In this document: in pieces, positions 8,785-16,865 of the stretch
Layout of the letters: each line of letters starts with the position of its first letter
Position numbering within the stretch: the stretch's first letter is position 1
From: Cryobacterium zongtaii
GTDB taxonomy: Bacteria > Actinomycetota > Actinomycetes > Actinomycetales > Microbacteriaceae
NCBI RefSeq assembly: GCF_002909375.1
Contig: NZ_PPXD01000013.1
Location: 1-64,000 of the forward strand
Direction: 5' to 3'
DNA length: 64,000 nucleotides
The notes under the pieces: generated by a model
Databases searched by the model: none
Told to the model about the DNA's origin: nothing
What the model saw: the letters and a program-made list of their open reading frames with translations, nothing else
Translations under genes and position numbers: made by a program

Positions 8785-9069
8785 GTGGCGCGGATCAACG
8801 CTGGCCCCTGGGCGGGGCGGTACGTCTCTATTTATCCCGAGTACGTGGGCGACTGGTGGGGAATGGTTATTGCCCCGACACCAACTCCCGGATCCCCTGG
8901 CAATTTGTATATCGACGATGGAAGCTATCTCGAAGAGCGGGCGAGTGACTGGCAGTTCGAGTGGATACCGCGCGGTTCCGACGAAGAGGCATTGGAGCGG
9001 CAGTTTTTCGGGTGGCGTCCTCTTTGGGAACCCAATCGAAAAAGGCTCCGATGGAAGATCTGGCCCTAG
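8785..9069 (+). CDS. Small Trp-rich hypothetical protein
   Basis: A GTG at 8785 with AAGG close upstream starts a 94-residue protein. Aromatic spacing is striking: GPWAGRYV, YVGDWWGMVI, SDWQFEWIP, FFGWRPLWEPN and RWKIWP. The region SPGNLYIDDGSYLEERASDWQFEWIP reads as a compact beta-rich domain. No signal peptide, no family recognised. It is a single-gene unit between repeat copies 7 and 8. Confidence 0.55.
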   Translation: MARINAGPWAGRYVSIYPEYVGDWWGMVIAPTPTPGSPGNLYIDDGSYLEERASDWQFEWIPRGSDEEALERQFFGWRPLWEPNRKRLRWKIWP

Positions 9070-9172
9070 TCAGGGGGCAGATTGCGCTCGAACATTCCGT
9101 CCCGAAAGCAATGCCCTGGTCACTTTGGACGAGTTGATGAGCTCGCTTCGTCCCTGAGTGGCTGCCTGATGT

Positions 9173-9302
9173 GTGTCTCGCAACCAAGCTGCCTCATATC
9201 CCATGCGATACGAGACACACCAGATCGCTCCCATGCACGCTACGAGCAGAAGGTGACTTGTCTCGCATCTGGACCTGTCTCGCATCCGTAGGGTTTCGAG
9301 AC
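9173..9302 (+). repeat. Dispersed palindromic repeat, copy 8 (full length)
   Basis: Left arm GTGTCTCGCAACC, left-module end CCCATGCGATACGAGAC, then AAGGTGACTTGTCTCGCATC and end ATCCGTAGGGTTTCGAGAC. It is very similar to copy 13, including the internal GATCGCTCC spacer. Confidence 0.92.
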
Positions 9303-9375
9303 ATCTATCGTGTTTCTAGGCCCGGCCCTTGGCACTTCCGCAGGACGGGAGATGCCGGCGCCCGGATTTGAACAT

Positions 9376-9987
9376 TCAGGACTTCCCGTCGTGCCGAGGA
9401 CCAATTGGGACCCTGTAAAGCGCTTCTTTCATTTCTTCCGTTGAGAGGTTGTGGTGGCGGACATTTCGAAGGTTCAGTTGGAGGCGGTTGTTCCGGTGCG
9501 CTGTTGTGAGTTCGAGATCGAGCGCCGGGTGACCCCTGTACCCGTCACTGACCTGTCCCACAGCGGCGGATTTGATGTCCGAGGAAGCCAAAGTCAGAGT
9601 CGGTCCCTCTGCACCGGACTCCCAAAAGGTGATGTCGGCCGGCCCGAAGCGGACACCAACAGTGGGTATTGATAGATATGCCGACCCGTGTAGTCGCCAG
9701 CCGAGCTTGCCCAGCTGGCTCCTGACCGACGGATAAACGAAAGCTATGAAGTGCGCAGCGTCAGGATCGTCCAGAGTCATCAGGGCCCACGTCCGGCTCG
9801 ACTTCCTACGACGCAGCCAGGCGAGTACCGCCATGAAAGTGAACGAAGCTATCAAGACGGTCATTCCACCACTCATCCAGAGCAAGAGCGCGTTTGATGC
9901 ACGGGAAAATCGCCAAACAGCAACCCACCCAAGCAGCACCCCAATCAAAACGATCGGTACCACTACTGGCCAGTTGACTTTCTTCAT
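9376..9987 (-). CDS. Membrane protein with C-terminal cytosolic domain
   Basis: The ATG at 9987 (MKKVNWPVVVPIVLIGVLLG) has GGAGGATGACCAA just upstream. This makes the 60 residues of open frame before it non-coding. The 203-residue product has two N-terminal transmembrane helices (WPVVVPIVLIGVLLGWVAVW and LLLWMSGGMTVLIASFTFMAV). A soluble domain follows, containing YLSIPTVGVRFGPADITFW and LDLELTTAHRNNRLQLNL. The arrangement resembles the protein at 11388-12041 (two helices, then a PH-like beta-rich domain), but I cannot show homology. Function unknown. Confidence 0.65.
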   Translation of the reverse strand: MKKVNWPVVVPIVLIGVLLGWVAVWRFSRASNALLLWMSGGMTVLIASFTFMAVLAWLRRRKSSRTWALMTLDDPDAAHFIAFVYPSVRSQLGKLGWRLHGSAYLSIPTVGVRFGPADITFWESGAEGPTLTLASSDIKSAAVGQVSDGYRGHPALDLELTTAHRNNRLQLNLRNVRHHNLSTEEMKEALYRVPIGPRHDGKS

Positions 9988-10226
9988 TTGGTCATCCTCC
10001 CGCAAATGTGTATGCCCGACGTTGCCGACGTGATTATGGTCAACTCTGATGGCGTCGCTGTCGGATCTGGCGCTGACGGTCGATACGGCGACTGCTGCCA
10101 AAGACCGCCCGGTTGTTTGAGTGTCATGAATGCCCCGCCTTGGGGCCCTGGCCCGACGTTGACTCATCTCTCATTCGACGCCGGCACTTGCGCCCAGAGA
10201 ACGCGTCCCATGGCACGAGAGAGCCA

Positions 10227-10270
10227 CTGTTGCCTAACCCACAAGCCTCAGAACCCATGAGATTCGAGAC
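10227..10270 (+). repeat. Dispersed palindromic repeat, copy 9 (left module, diverged)
   Basis: It contains TGCCTAACCC, AAGCCTCAGAACCCATGAG and ATTCGAGAC. Confidence 0.7.
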
Positions 10271-10322
10271 AGGGAGATCACGCTTCCGTCGCCGGACTTC
10301 GGCGGCCTGCCAGGTTCAGCTG

Positions 10323-10694
10323 CATGCGCACGGTGAATCGAATAGCGACAGCTACCCGCTTGTCTTGGCCCTGGCAGGCTGCACGCAACTCCCGAACCTG
10401 GATGAGGGCGCCGTGACCTACGATGCGAGTTCGGGCGCGGGGAACGCGGCTGCGCTATCGGGCGTCCTGGTCTTCGAGAATGGATGCGTCCGGTTCGAAA
10501 ACGGTACTATCCCTCTCTTCCAGGAAGACGAAACCTCGTGGGACGGAGAGGTCTTAGTCCTGAACGGGGTCGCGTACCAGATGGGCGACACAATCGATGT
10601 TGGTGGCGGCCAAACGAGTCGTGACGTCTCGACCGCTGACGTGCCGGACCGTTGTATGGACGGACCGCTCTGGGTGGTAGCCCCGAGCCAGTGA
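10323..10694 (+). pseudogene. Lipoprotein gene with a frameshift in its signal peptide
   Basis: An ATG at 10323 reads MRTVNRIATATR, a normal start of a signal peptide. The hydrophobic core and lipobox LVLALAGC lie in the next frame, beginning near 10358. The mature part then continues to a stop at 10694 (EGAVTYDASSG, VLVFENGCVRFENGTIPLF, LVLNGVAYQMGDTID). One base lost or gained in about 10345-10360 would join them. As it stands the export signal is split, so the product is probably not anchored. A sequencing error or a different start cannot be excluded. The body is a small beta-rich domain of unknown function. Confidence 0.5.
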
Positions 10695-10780
10695 GAACAC
10701 GCGAGAGTCGTAGGCTCAGGCTTCACGTAGCCGCCGTGGCGCGATCATCCAAGCGATCGCTTGTAGTCGGGGCGAGGGCT

Positions 10781-10822
10781 GTCTCGTAACCTAACTGCCT
10801 CATAGCCAATGGGATCCGAGAC
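10781..10822 (+). repeat. Dispersed palindromic repeat, copy 10 (left module)
   Basis: Reads GTCTCGTAACCTAACTGCC, then CATAGCCAATGGGATCCGAG and AC. A decayed right part may lie at 10859-10890. Confidence 0.85.
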
Positions 10823-10899
10823 GTTGGCATTCACCCTTGGGCTATGCGGCATCCGCGTGAGTTGTCCCGTGTCTCTGCGGCTACGAGGCTTCAGAAACG

Positions 10900-11070
10900 A
10901 TGCTGGAGCCGTCCGGGATTGCTATCTTCTTTATTCGCATATTGGACCATCACATCCGTCGAATCGCCGTCTCGGACCACCACTCGGTGCACGAACTCGC
11001 CGCGGTCAGGAGCCGAGGAAATCCCTACAGAGGCCTTGCTCGAGAGTGGCGGCCTCAATGGTCTCTATGA
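10900..11070 (+). CDS. Possible 56-residue small protein
   Basis: An ATG frame starting MLEPSGIAIFFIRILDHHIR and ending REWRPQWSL reads more like protein than the overlapping frames. It lacks a clear ribosome binding site and recognisable family, so it may be a gene fragment. The stretch 11071-11387 holds nothing else I can support. Confidence 0.25.
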   Translation: MLEPSGIAIFFIRILDHHIRRIAVSDHHSVHELAAVRSRGNPYRGLAREWRPQWSL

Positions 11071-11387
11071 GTGCAGCGCAAATGCGGAGGCATTCTTGTA
11101 CCCGTGAATGTAGAAGGCTTCCACACCCCTGTAGCGCGCCGTCGCTCTCGAAACCGTTTAAGAATGCGAGCCTTCTTCGCAGCGCGCTGCTGTAATGAAG
11201 CGGAGGTTGGTCGATAGGTCGCGCGAAAGGAGCGCTGGGCGCATGGATAGGGGCGTCTGGGGCGACCGCTTGGGCGGCGAGCAGTGCGAACGCTATGGTT
11301 TCCTGGCGGGCTCCCTAAGTTCGAGTTTCGTGGGCTAAGCCGCACTGGCCCTCCATCTTCAGGGTCTAGTAAGAAAGGGGAGCCACA

Positions 11388-12041
11388 ATCAGTAAGCCAT
11401 CGTCCCCGGGTAAAGGACTAAGAAACTCGTTCTTCGTCTTCGTCGTACTGTTTTCAATCTTCATAGCTGGCCGAATTTTTACGATTGTCGATCGCGCCGA
11501 CAAGCTAGATGAGTCGCAGAACGCGATTGCGTTCGTCTATTCCGTTGCGATTATCGCGGGACTCGCCCTCTTGATCTCTTTGGGGATGATCCTCTACGGC
11601 ACGCGCCTTAATCGAAGACTGCGCGAGCTCTCGGAAGTGCAACCCAACAGTCTCGTGCTCAACGTCGACAAGAGGCATGAAACAGGCCTTTGGGAAGCGC
11701 TGCTGCAGCTCGGTGCGCCTAGATCGGAAAAGGCATCTATTCTCGCGATTGTCGCTAACGATCGCGGCTTAGAAGTCTATTCGGGACATCGACCATTGAA
11801 GCTGCTCGTGCAAATTCCGTGGCAAAACGTGACGTCAGTAGAAAAAGGAGAGTTCGCATTGGGTGTCCGGTCGATTCCGAGAATCGATATACAGGTAAGC
11901 ACACCAGAAGGCGACCTCCAGCTTCCGATCGTGCCAAACCAATCAGGATGGGGGATCTTCAACTTTTCGAGCCGCGACCGGATCGTGGAATTGGTTCGAC
12001 TGGTGGCTGAGTTGCGGAGCCGACAGACGCAACAGACGTGA
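11388..12041 (+). CDS. Membrane protein with C-terminal PH-like domain, probable ATC start
   Basis: The reading frame is clearly coding from 11388 but has no ATG, GTG or TTG there. AAGGGGAG lies six bases before an ATC codon, so I infer the rare ATC start; the first regular alternative (TTG at 11571) would delete most of the second membrane helix. The 217-residue product has two transmembrane helices (SFFVFVVLFSIFIAGRIFTI and AIAFVYSVAIIAGLALLISL). A soluble domain follows with PNSLVLNVDKRHETGLW, LKLLVQIPWQNVTSVEKGE and LQLPIVPNQSGWGIFNF, which reads like a PH-type beta barrel. Function unknown; single-gene unit. Confidence 0.6.
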   Translation: MSKPSSPGKGLRNSFFVFVVLFSIFIAGRIFTIVDRADKLDESQNAIAFVYSVAIIAGLALLISLGMILYGTRLNRRLRELSEVQPNSLVLNVDKRHETGLWEALLQLGAPRSEKASILAIVANDRGLEVYSGHRPLKLLVQIPWQNVTSVEKGEFALGVRSIPRIDIQVSTPEGDLQLPIVPNQSGWGIFNFSSRDRIVELVRLVAELRSRQTQQT

Positions 12042-12133
12042 CGGGGATCTGAGCAGTAGAAACCGCTGAGAGAACGAGCGCTGGGTGCATGCTCAGTAAT
12101 CTCCTGTGTGCCAGGACGTGGCAGAGGCCTGAG

Positions 12134-12245
12134 ATGTCTCGTAACCGGCGTGTCTCGTATCCCATGGGTTACGTGACATTTGAGAGGGCACCGGCGACCC
12201 TAATTGCTGGGAGCGAGATGTTTCGTATCCATAGGGAGACCTGAC
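12134..12245 (+). repeat. Dispersed palindromic repeat, copy 11 (two modules)
   Basis: Left module: GTCTCGTAACC, GTGTCTCGTATCCCATG, GGTTACGTGAC. Short right module 12214-12245 with GTTTCGTATCCATAGG. Confidence 0.88.
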
Positions 12246-12380
12246 AGGAGCCACCTCGTTGACGCAGGGTCGCTTTGCTTGGTGGAACGATAGAAATCGA
12301 TGTTGTCCTCGCCACAAGCTGCTGGTCGCTGACTGACTGGCACAATTCTGATGTCGTGTCCGCACACCTACTCTTTCCCC

Positions 12381-12809
12381 ATGAGCGAAATACAGCGGCC
12401 GACAGAGTGGGACGAACTTGTTCTCGCCACCATCGGCAAAGCTATTACCCTCGCAGGTGCCGATGATGTGACGGACGTCACCTTCGAATATAAGGAAGAC
12501 GCTGCGGCATGGATGACGTCGGTTGAACCACATCGTCCTGGTGCAGCATCCATCTACGTAATTGCAGAGGGAGAAAATGAACTTAATCTCACGGTCGGAC
12601 AGACTTGGCTAGAAGTATGGGGGGTGGACGATCCCGTCGAGTGGGTACGCGAGATGACCGATGCTGTCGTCGCGGGCAGTTTAGAAGAAGCAGGAAGCTC
12701 GCGCATAAGGATTCACTCGCGCATTGGCGTGCTTGGCGGCGGCGATGCGCTGATGCTCCCATGGCGATGGCATCGAAATCGGACCTATGCGCCCTATCTG
12801 CAACCTTGA
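12381..12809 (+). CDS. Hypothetical protein, immunity-like size and composition
   Basis: The preferred start is the ATG at 12381 (MSEIQRPTEWDELVLATIGK). The 142-residue product is acidic and soluble, with ELVLATIGKAITLAGADDVTD, NELNLTVGQTWLEVWGVDDP and a final WRWHRNRTYAPYLQP. Its size and beta-rich acidic character are like those of single-domain immunity proteins, but I recognise no family and see no adjacent toxin. It is a single-gene unit between repeat copies 11 and 12. Confidence 0.55.
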   Translation: MSEIQRPTEWDELVLATIGKAITLAGADDVTDVTFEYKEDAAAWMTSVEPHRPGAASIYVIAEGENELNLTVGQTWLEVWGVDDPVEWVREMTDAVVAGSLEEAGSSRIRIHSRIGVLGGGDALMLPWRWHRNRTYAPYLQP

Positions 12810-12956
12810 CCCAGACATAAGGATCGCTTTTCCGGGCCGCCGGGGTGGCGCATGAGGTTTTCAGGTATTCCATCGAACGCCAGCAGTGACCGCAAAAACT
12901 CTCACACGCAAGATCCTGCACAGAGGTGCCCTCGGGGATTCCGCTCTATTGCGTAG

Positions 12957-13086
12957 AGAGCCTCGTAACCGTGGTGTCTCATATGCCATGGGATACGAGA
13001 CGCCGGCGATCACCTGTTCACGCGCCGAGCGGCCAGGTGGCCTGACTCGTATCTGGACCTGTCTCGCATCCGTAGGGATACGAGAC
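12957..13086 (+). repeat. Dispersed palindromic repeat, copy 12 (full length)
   Basis: Left module from CCTCGTAACC to CCATGGGATACGAGAC; then GATCACCTGTTCACGC, CAGGTGGCCTGACTCGTATC, and end ATCCGTAGGGATACGAGAC. Confidence 0.92.
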
Positions 13087-13197
13087 ACTGCACGGTGTGA
13101 ATGGCGCCCGCTTGCATGAGCCACCCGGTGTATATGATCAAGGCCACAACGAATCTTTCGTCGGTATCCCGCAAGCGTTTAGCCCAGAGGAGCGCAG

Positions 13198-13431
13198 ATG
13201 CCCGAGCACTCGGGAAACGACCAAGACGCAGCCAAGCTTCCATCTTTGGAGAAGGCCCAACGCATAGTTCAATCGTTAACAGGCGCTCTCTCCATGGTGC
13301 TCCTGTTTACGATGACGTTTCCGATTCCTATGGCTGTCAACTGTGTCGTCCTCGTAGGTCTGGTCTGGGCGAGCCTTGTCCTAGATCGTCGCATTAGGGA
13401 ACGTGGAGGCAAGGGCGGCATCTACGTCTGA
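13198..13431 (+). CDS. Small membrane protein
   Basis: The 77-residue protein has GAGGAGCGCAG before its ATG. A hydrophilic N-terminus (MPEHSGNDQDAAKLPSLEK) precedes two closely spaced hydrophobic helices (LTGALSMVLLFTMTFPIP and MAVNCVVLVGLVWASLVL) and a basic tail RRIRERGGKGG. This fits a two-helix hairpin with the tail in the cytosol. No family recognised; single-gene unit between repeat copies 12 and 13. Confidence 0.6.
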   Translation: MPEHSGNDQDAAKLPSLEKAQRIVQSLTGALSMVLLFTMTFPIPMAVNCVVLVGLVWASLVLDRRIRERGGKGGIYV

Positions 13432-13442
13432 TCGGTGTAGTT

Positions 13443-13572
13443 GGTCTCGCAACCAAGGGTGCCTCATAACCTGTGGGATTCGGGACACTCCAGATCGCTC
13501 CTGTGCACGCCACGAGCAGAAGGTGACTCGTCTCGTATCCAGACCTGTCTCGCATCCGTAGGGTTTCGAGAC
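13443..13572 (+). repeat. Dispersed palindromic repeat, copy 13 (full length)
   Basis: Begins GGTCTCGCAACC and ends ATCCGTAGGGTTTCGAGAC. Shares the internal GATCGCTCC spacer with copy 8. Confidence 0.92.
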
Positions 13573-13638
13573 AATGTCTCGATAAATCGGGCTTAGTCTC
13601 ATTCTGGCTTTGGATACCGGCTACGGCTGCGCCGGCCC

Positions 13639-13737
13639 GGTGGGATACGAGGCGTAGGAGATGGCCTGTTCATGCGACGAGCGGCAGTTGACTTGTCTCG
13701 AATGTGGACCTGTCTCGCATTTGTAGGGTATTGAGAC
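13639..13737 (+). repeat. Dispersed palindromic repeat, copy 14 (left end missing)
   Basis: Starts within the left module (GGTGGGATACGAGGC) and keeps the long right module. Lies only 66 bases after copy 13 with no gene between, as if a unit had been lost. Confidence 0.85.
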
Positions 13738-13773
13738 GGGATCACCGGACCAAGGGAGTGATAGTTTTCGGCC

Positions 13774-14364
13774 ATGGTTACTGCGGTCTACTTCTATGCC
13801 GATGCTCACGACACCGCGGAATTGCTTGACTTCTTTCGCTACGGTGACGAGGTGTCGTTGCATCCTTGGCCACTGGTACGGGAGCCGGCACTGAGCTACA
13901 CACCGGAGGAAGCGGTACACGATGGGACGGTCATGGTGCGATCGAACCGGTTCAGCGCACCCGTCATTCTTCGTGACGGCGATTCCGCCTTCACCGCTCC
14001 TGCTCGCGCTGCAGTGTCCAACCAGATCAATCGAGAGCGTCTGAACCCGAGCGCTGAGAATGGATGGCTGGTCGATTCCAACCTGTCGCCCGTCTTGCTA
14101 TGGAATCCAGGTCAAAGCACCTCAACAGAGCTGCGCACCAGCTCGATCGGTTCACAGGCGGATTCAATGCGGTCGGTGTCCGCTGACTACGAGCGGTGGG
14201 TCAATCGAGTGATGAGTTGGATACGACGCCGGGGCACAGCCGTGTGGGGGCTGGACCGGTCCAACGTGCGCCCAGACCTGGACATTGATCTCGAATTCCT
14301 AAACTCGGTCTACGCACTGCCGAGCGCGCTGAGGCGTCTCGAAGAAGGTGCCGCAGGACGCTGA
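13774..14364 (+). CDS. Hypothetical soluble protein
   Basis: The 196-residue protein starts MVTAVYFYADAHDTAELLDF. An N-terminal alpha/beta region (to about residue 70, with FRYGDEVSLHPWPLVREPAL) is followed by TAPARAAVSNQINRERLNP and a C-terminal helical region with SADYERWVNRVMSWIRRRGTAVWG. The order YDRWVNRVMSWIRRRG resembles the ends of small toxin/immunity or effector proteins, but nothing decisive is seen. No signal peptide. Single-gene unit between repeat copies 14 and 15. Confidence 0.55.
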   Translation: MVTAVYFYADAHDTAELLDFFRYGDEVSLHPWPLVREPALSYTPEEAVHDGTVMVRSNRFSAPVILRDGDSAFTAPARAAVSNQINRERLNPSAENGWLVDSNLSPVLLWNPGQSTSTELRTSSIGSQADSMRSVSADYERWVNRVMSWIRRRGTAVWGLDRSNVRPDLDIDLEFLNSVYALPSALRRLEEGAAGR

Positions 14365-14465
14365 AAGGTCCAGGCGTCCGTCGCTGGCAGGCAATCGACC
14401 CAGCTGACAATAGTGCTGCAACGACAGCAGGCCTCGACGGCGCCATGACATTGCTCGAACGAGAC

Positions 14466-14577
14466 GTCTCGTAACCCATGGGATAAGAGACATAGGACAG
14501 CGCGCCTGTTCACGCGACGAGCGGCAGGTGACTTGTCTCGCATCTGGACCTGTCTCGCATCCGTAGGGTTTTGAGAC
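14466..14577 (+). repeat. Dispersed palindromic repeat, copy 15 (compact)
   Basis: The left module is shortened to GTCTCGTAACCCATGGGATA then AGAGAC. The right module keeps CAGGTGACTTGTCTCGCATC and ends ATCCGTAGGGTTTTGAGAC. Confidence 0.9.
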
Positions 14578-14651
14578 ACCGCGGAACGGGCGTGGCGACC
14601 TTAGCGAGCCTCTGGCTCCTCACCCGTGGTGGCGGGAGGGGCCCGCGCTAA

Positions 14652-15128
14652 TCAGCTGCCTGCTTGGATTTGTTCGAGCATTTCCTGAGCATTGACCTCT
14701 GATGAGAACCCAATTTGTGCCTGATCGCCCGTCATAGCATTCATCACCAAGACCGCAGTCTGCAGCTCGCCCCCGATCCTTATGACCAGGCGGACCGATA
14801 CTCCGGCGTCGGCGGCCTCTTTCGTGAGTGTTTGAAAGACCTTCGTCCCCTCGTCGTTGAACGTCACGTCAACCATGTTCTGTCCATCTTCGGCGACACT
14901 GGAATCATTAATCCCGGCTTCTTCGAATGAAGTTGGGAGCACGACGCTCGTGCCGTTGATAGATACGCACTGGGAATCCGAACCCTCGATGCAGGGTTCC
15001 GAAATTGCCATCTCGATCATCCCCCCGGTGCCCGACGGTGCCTCCTCAGCGCCAGCAGTAGTGGAGCAGGCGTTAAGCGCCAGCACGGAGAGTGCGGCCA
15101 GAGTCAGCATGGGGGCTCGAGAAGTCAT
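14652..15128 (-). CDS. Lipoprotein with a SecD-like P1-head domain
   Basis: The ATG at 15128 has GGAAGGACCTCC directly upstream, so the longer open frame before it is not used. The 158-residue product has a signal peptide ending in the lipobox LNAC. The mature part ends with VDVTFNDEGTKVFQTLTKEA, RLVIRIGGELQTAVLVMNAM and TGDQAQIGF. This matches the order of the SecDF periplasmic P1 head domain (V-x-F-x-x-E-G-x-x-x-F, then a strand naming inhibitory pore or exit residues, then the G-x-A-x-I-x-G turn). I know of this domain mainly in SecD itself; here it stands alone on a lipid anchor. Function unknown; it might interact with exported substrates or with Sec. Confidence 0.65.
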   Translation of the reverse strand: MTSRAPMLTLAALSVLALNACSTTAGAEEAPSGTGGMIEMAISEPCIEGSDSQCVSINGTSVVLPTSFEEAGINDSSVAEDGQNMVDVTFNDEGTKVFQTLTKEAADAGVSVRLVIRIGGELQTAVLVMNAMTGDQAQIGFSSEVNAQEMLEQIQAGS

Positions 15129-15257
15129 GGAGGTCCTTCCTCGGGGAAGCGGGAGGTGGATACCTACCCGGCTCCCACTCGCGACCATAGGGGATGGTGC
15201 CAACAATTTCCAGCGTCCAGTGGTTGTGGAAGCGTGGGCGACCGCGTGGGCTCGAAG

Positions 15258-15293
15258 GTCTCGAAACCTAAGTGCCTCGTACGGATACGAGAC
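15258..15293 (+). repeat. Dispersed palindromic repeat, copy 16 (left module, shortened)
   Basis: Reads GTCTCGAAACCTAAGTGCCT then CGTACGGATACGAGAC. Lies upstream of the SecD-like lipoprotein gene. Confidence 0.8.
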
Positions 15294-15373
15294 GTGACCA
15301 TGGTCACGCCGCGCTCGTTCACTCGGCTTGATGGCTGGAGTTTGATGCCCCTCACGCGTGATTCTGGGCTCAA

Positions 15374-15467
15374 TGTGTCGAACACATGGGTTACGAAGGT
15401 GGGGATCGATCCTTGAGCCACCCCGACTTGGCGCGTGAGACGTCTCCCATCCGTAGGGATACGAGAC
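15374..15467 (+). repeat. Dispersed palindromic repeat, copy 17 (decayed left, good right module)
   Basis: Left part GTGTCGAACACATGGGTTAC; short right module GTGAGACGTCTCCCATCC then GTAGGGATACGAGAC. Confidence 0.8.
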
Positions 15468-15633
15468 AGATAGGGGCCGGAGAGCACGAGGATCGGAAGT
15501 CCTCTCCACTCATGGGTCCTGGGCGGAGAAGCTCGGATGGAATGCCATCATGGACAAAGCTCACTGAGGACTCAAAATCATCGAGCCGCAGTACCCGAAT
15601 TCGACGGCACGATTGCTTCCTCTGGAGGATGTC

Positions 15634-15933
15634 TTGAAGTTTCGACGTGACTACGTGAACAACATCGCCCCGGAAGCGGCGCTAGTCCTGCTCACGATCC
15701 GCGGATTCCTTCTGTGGCTGGTCATTCCGATTGGGTTTGTTGCGTGGCTCACCTACTTCTGGTGGGCTCGGTCGGCATCACTGGGGCAATGTCTGGGATG
15801 GTTCGACCTCAACCTCGTCGCGTTGCTGCAACGTCTGCTGAAACGCTTCATCCCGCGTGCAACTGTGCGACGGGTACCCAGCCAACAAATGTCAGCCGTC
15901 ACCCACCGCGTCACATCGATGAGTCTGTTGTAA
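15634..15933 (+). CDS. Small membrane protein, TTG start
   Basis: GGAGG at 15624-15628 sits a standard distance before the TTG at 15634, so I start the 99-residue protein there. It has one or two hydrophobic segments (AALVLLTIRGFLLWLVIPIG and FVAWLTYFWW) and an amphipathic C-terminal half (WFDLNLVALLQRLLKRFIP), ending in a polar tail. Function unknown. The adjacent helices could form a hairpin in the membrane. Single-gene unit between repeat copies 17 and 18. Confidence 0.5.
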   Translation: MKFRRDYVNNIAPEAALVLLTIRGFLLWLVIPIGFVAWLTYFWWARSASLGQCLGWFDLNLVALLQRLLKRFIPRATVRRVPSQQMSAVTHRVTSMSLL

Positions 15934-15981
15934 CAGCCGCAAAGGAACCGCCGGGAGTAGGCAGCTCACCCGCGGCGCGAA

Positions 15982-16023
15982 TGTCTCGAAACCTAAGTGC
16001 TTTGTATCCCATGCGTTATGACG
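15982..16023 (+). repeat. Dispersed palindromic repeat, copy 18 (left module, decayed end)
   Basis: Begins ATGTCTCGAAACCTAAGTGC and ends CCCATGCGTTATGAC. A tandem duplication of 19 bases (GTCAACGGTGCCAGGGAGA) follows at about 16036-16074. Confidence 0.75.
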
Positions 16024-16097
16024 CTCTCGCGTCGCGTCAACGGTGCCAGGGAGAGTCAACGGTGCCAGGGAGAGCTGAGCGCGTCGCGCCCATTGAT

Positions 16098-16865
16098 TCA
16101 ATCGCCAGCCAGAGGGACGAGGGTGCCTCCCGGCAACGCGTCACGAATTGTTCCCTCCTTCGATGTTCCTGCGAGCGGCCAGAACACGGTGGAGTCTTCG
16201 TGAACCTGCACCGCCAGGCTTTGGCTGGTGGTCGGAATGTATAGCGGGACCTGGTCGGCTGCTGCGTACTCAGGGTTTGTATTAACCATCCCCCCGCTGG
16301 CGGGCCAACCCCGTTCCAGGTAGGCAGCTACCTCGCTGCCTAGAGGGATGCGCTGGAGGTATTCGTCGACCGATAGCCCGCCAGTGCTGGTGGCGAAAGA
16401 CGGGATGACTATACGCAAAAATCCGTCCGGTCCCGGCTCCGCAGTGCCTTGTATCGTCTGGTCTGTGGAGAGGACGAGTGTGAACGTCTTCACCACGCCA
16501 TAGGGCTGTGGCACCTCGGCAGGAGCCTGCGTCTCCTCTACTCCAATGACCGTTCCCACAACCACGAGCTGTGCGCCGGCGGCAAGCTCTGCTGGGTCGC
16601 TAGCGACGGTCTCGTCGCCGGAAGCGTCCGGCGGGTTGACTGCGACAGGGCCGGCCGTTGCCAGGGGCGTGTCGCTCTCTTGACCGTTGAGGTTCCCGAG
16701 TGCGAGGCTGCCGATGATCACGATTCCAACTGTCACCAGGGTTGCGGGGAGCCACTTGGAGGAGGTCTTTTGGGGGGCGCCGGTGAGCGCATCAGTTTCA
16801 ACTTGTGAGACAAGCAGGGTGCGAAATGCCTCTTGTCGAGCTTGAGACGAGGAGTGGTTGGTCAT
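16098..16865 (-). CDS. Membrane-anchored sigma-factor partner (putative anti-sigma)
   Basis: The 255-residue protein has a cytosolic N-terminus of about 38 residues, a transmembrane helix (WLPATLVTVGIVIIGSLAL) and an outer domain. It overlaps the upstream sigma factor gene by four bases and shares with the protein at 6968-7729 the blocks AAGAQLVVVGTVIG, VFWPLAG and LPGGTLV. The two proteins are therefore paralogues attached to paralogous sigma factors. No zinc-binding anti-sigma motif seen. Sensing through the outer domain and holding the sigma factor through the short inner part is an inference. Confidence 0.7.
   Translation of the reverse strand: MTNHSSSQARQEAFRTLLVSQVETDALTGAPQKTSSKWLPATLVTVGIVIIGSLALGNLNGQESDTPLATAGPVAVNPPDASGDETVASDPAELAAGAQLVVVGTVIGVEETQAPAEVPQPYGVVKTFTLVLSTDQTIQGTAEPGPDGFLRIVIPSFATSTGGLSVDEYLQRIPLGSEVAAYLERGWPASGGMVNTNPEYAAADQVPLYIPTTSQSLAVQVHEDSTVFWPLAGTSKEGTIRDALPGGTLVPLAGD

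Noticed and set aside
10113-10322. Extending the lipoprotein at 10323 back to 10113
   Set aside because: The extension crosses repeat copy 9 and would put about 95 residues before the lipobox.
14652-15509. Starting the SecD-like lipoprotein at 15509
   Set aside because: That would translate repeat copies 16 and 17; GGAAGGACCTCC before 15128 and the signal peptide fix the start.
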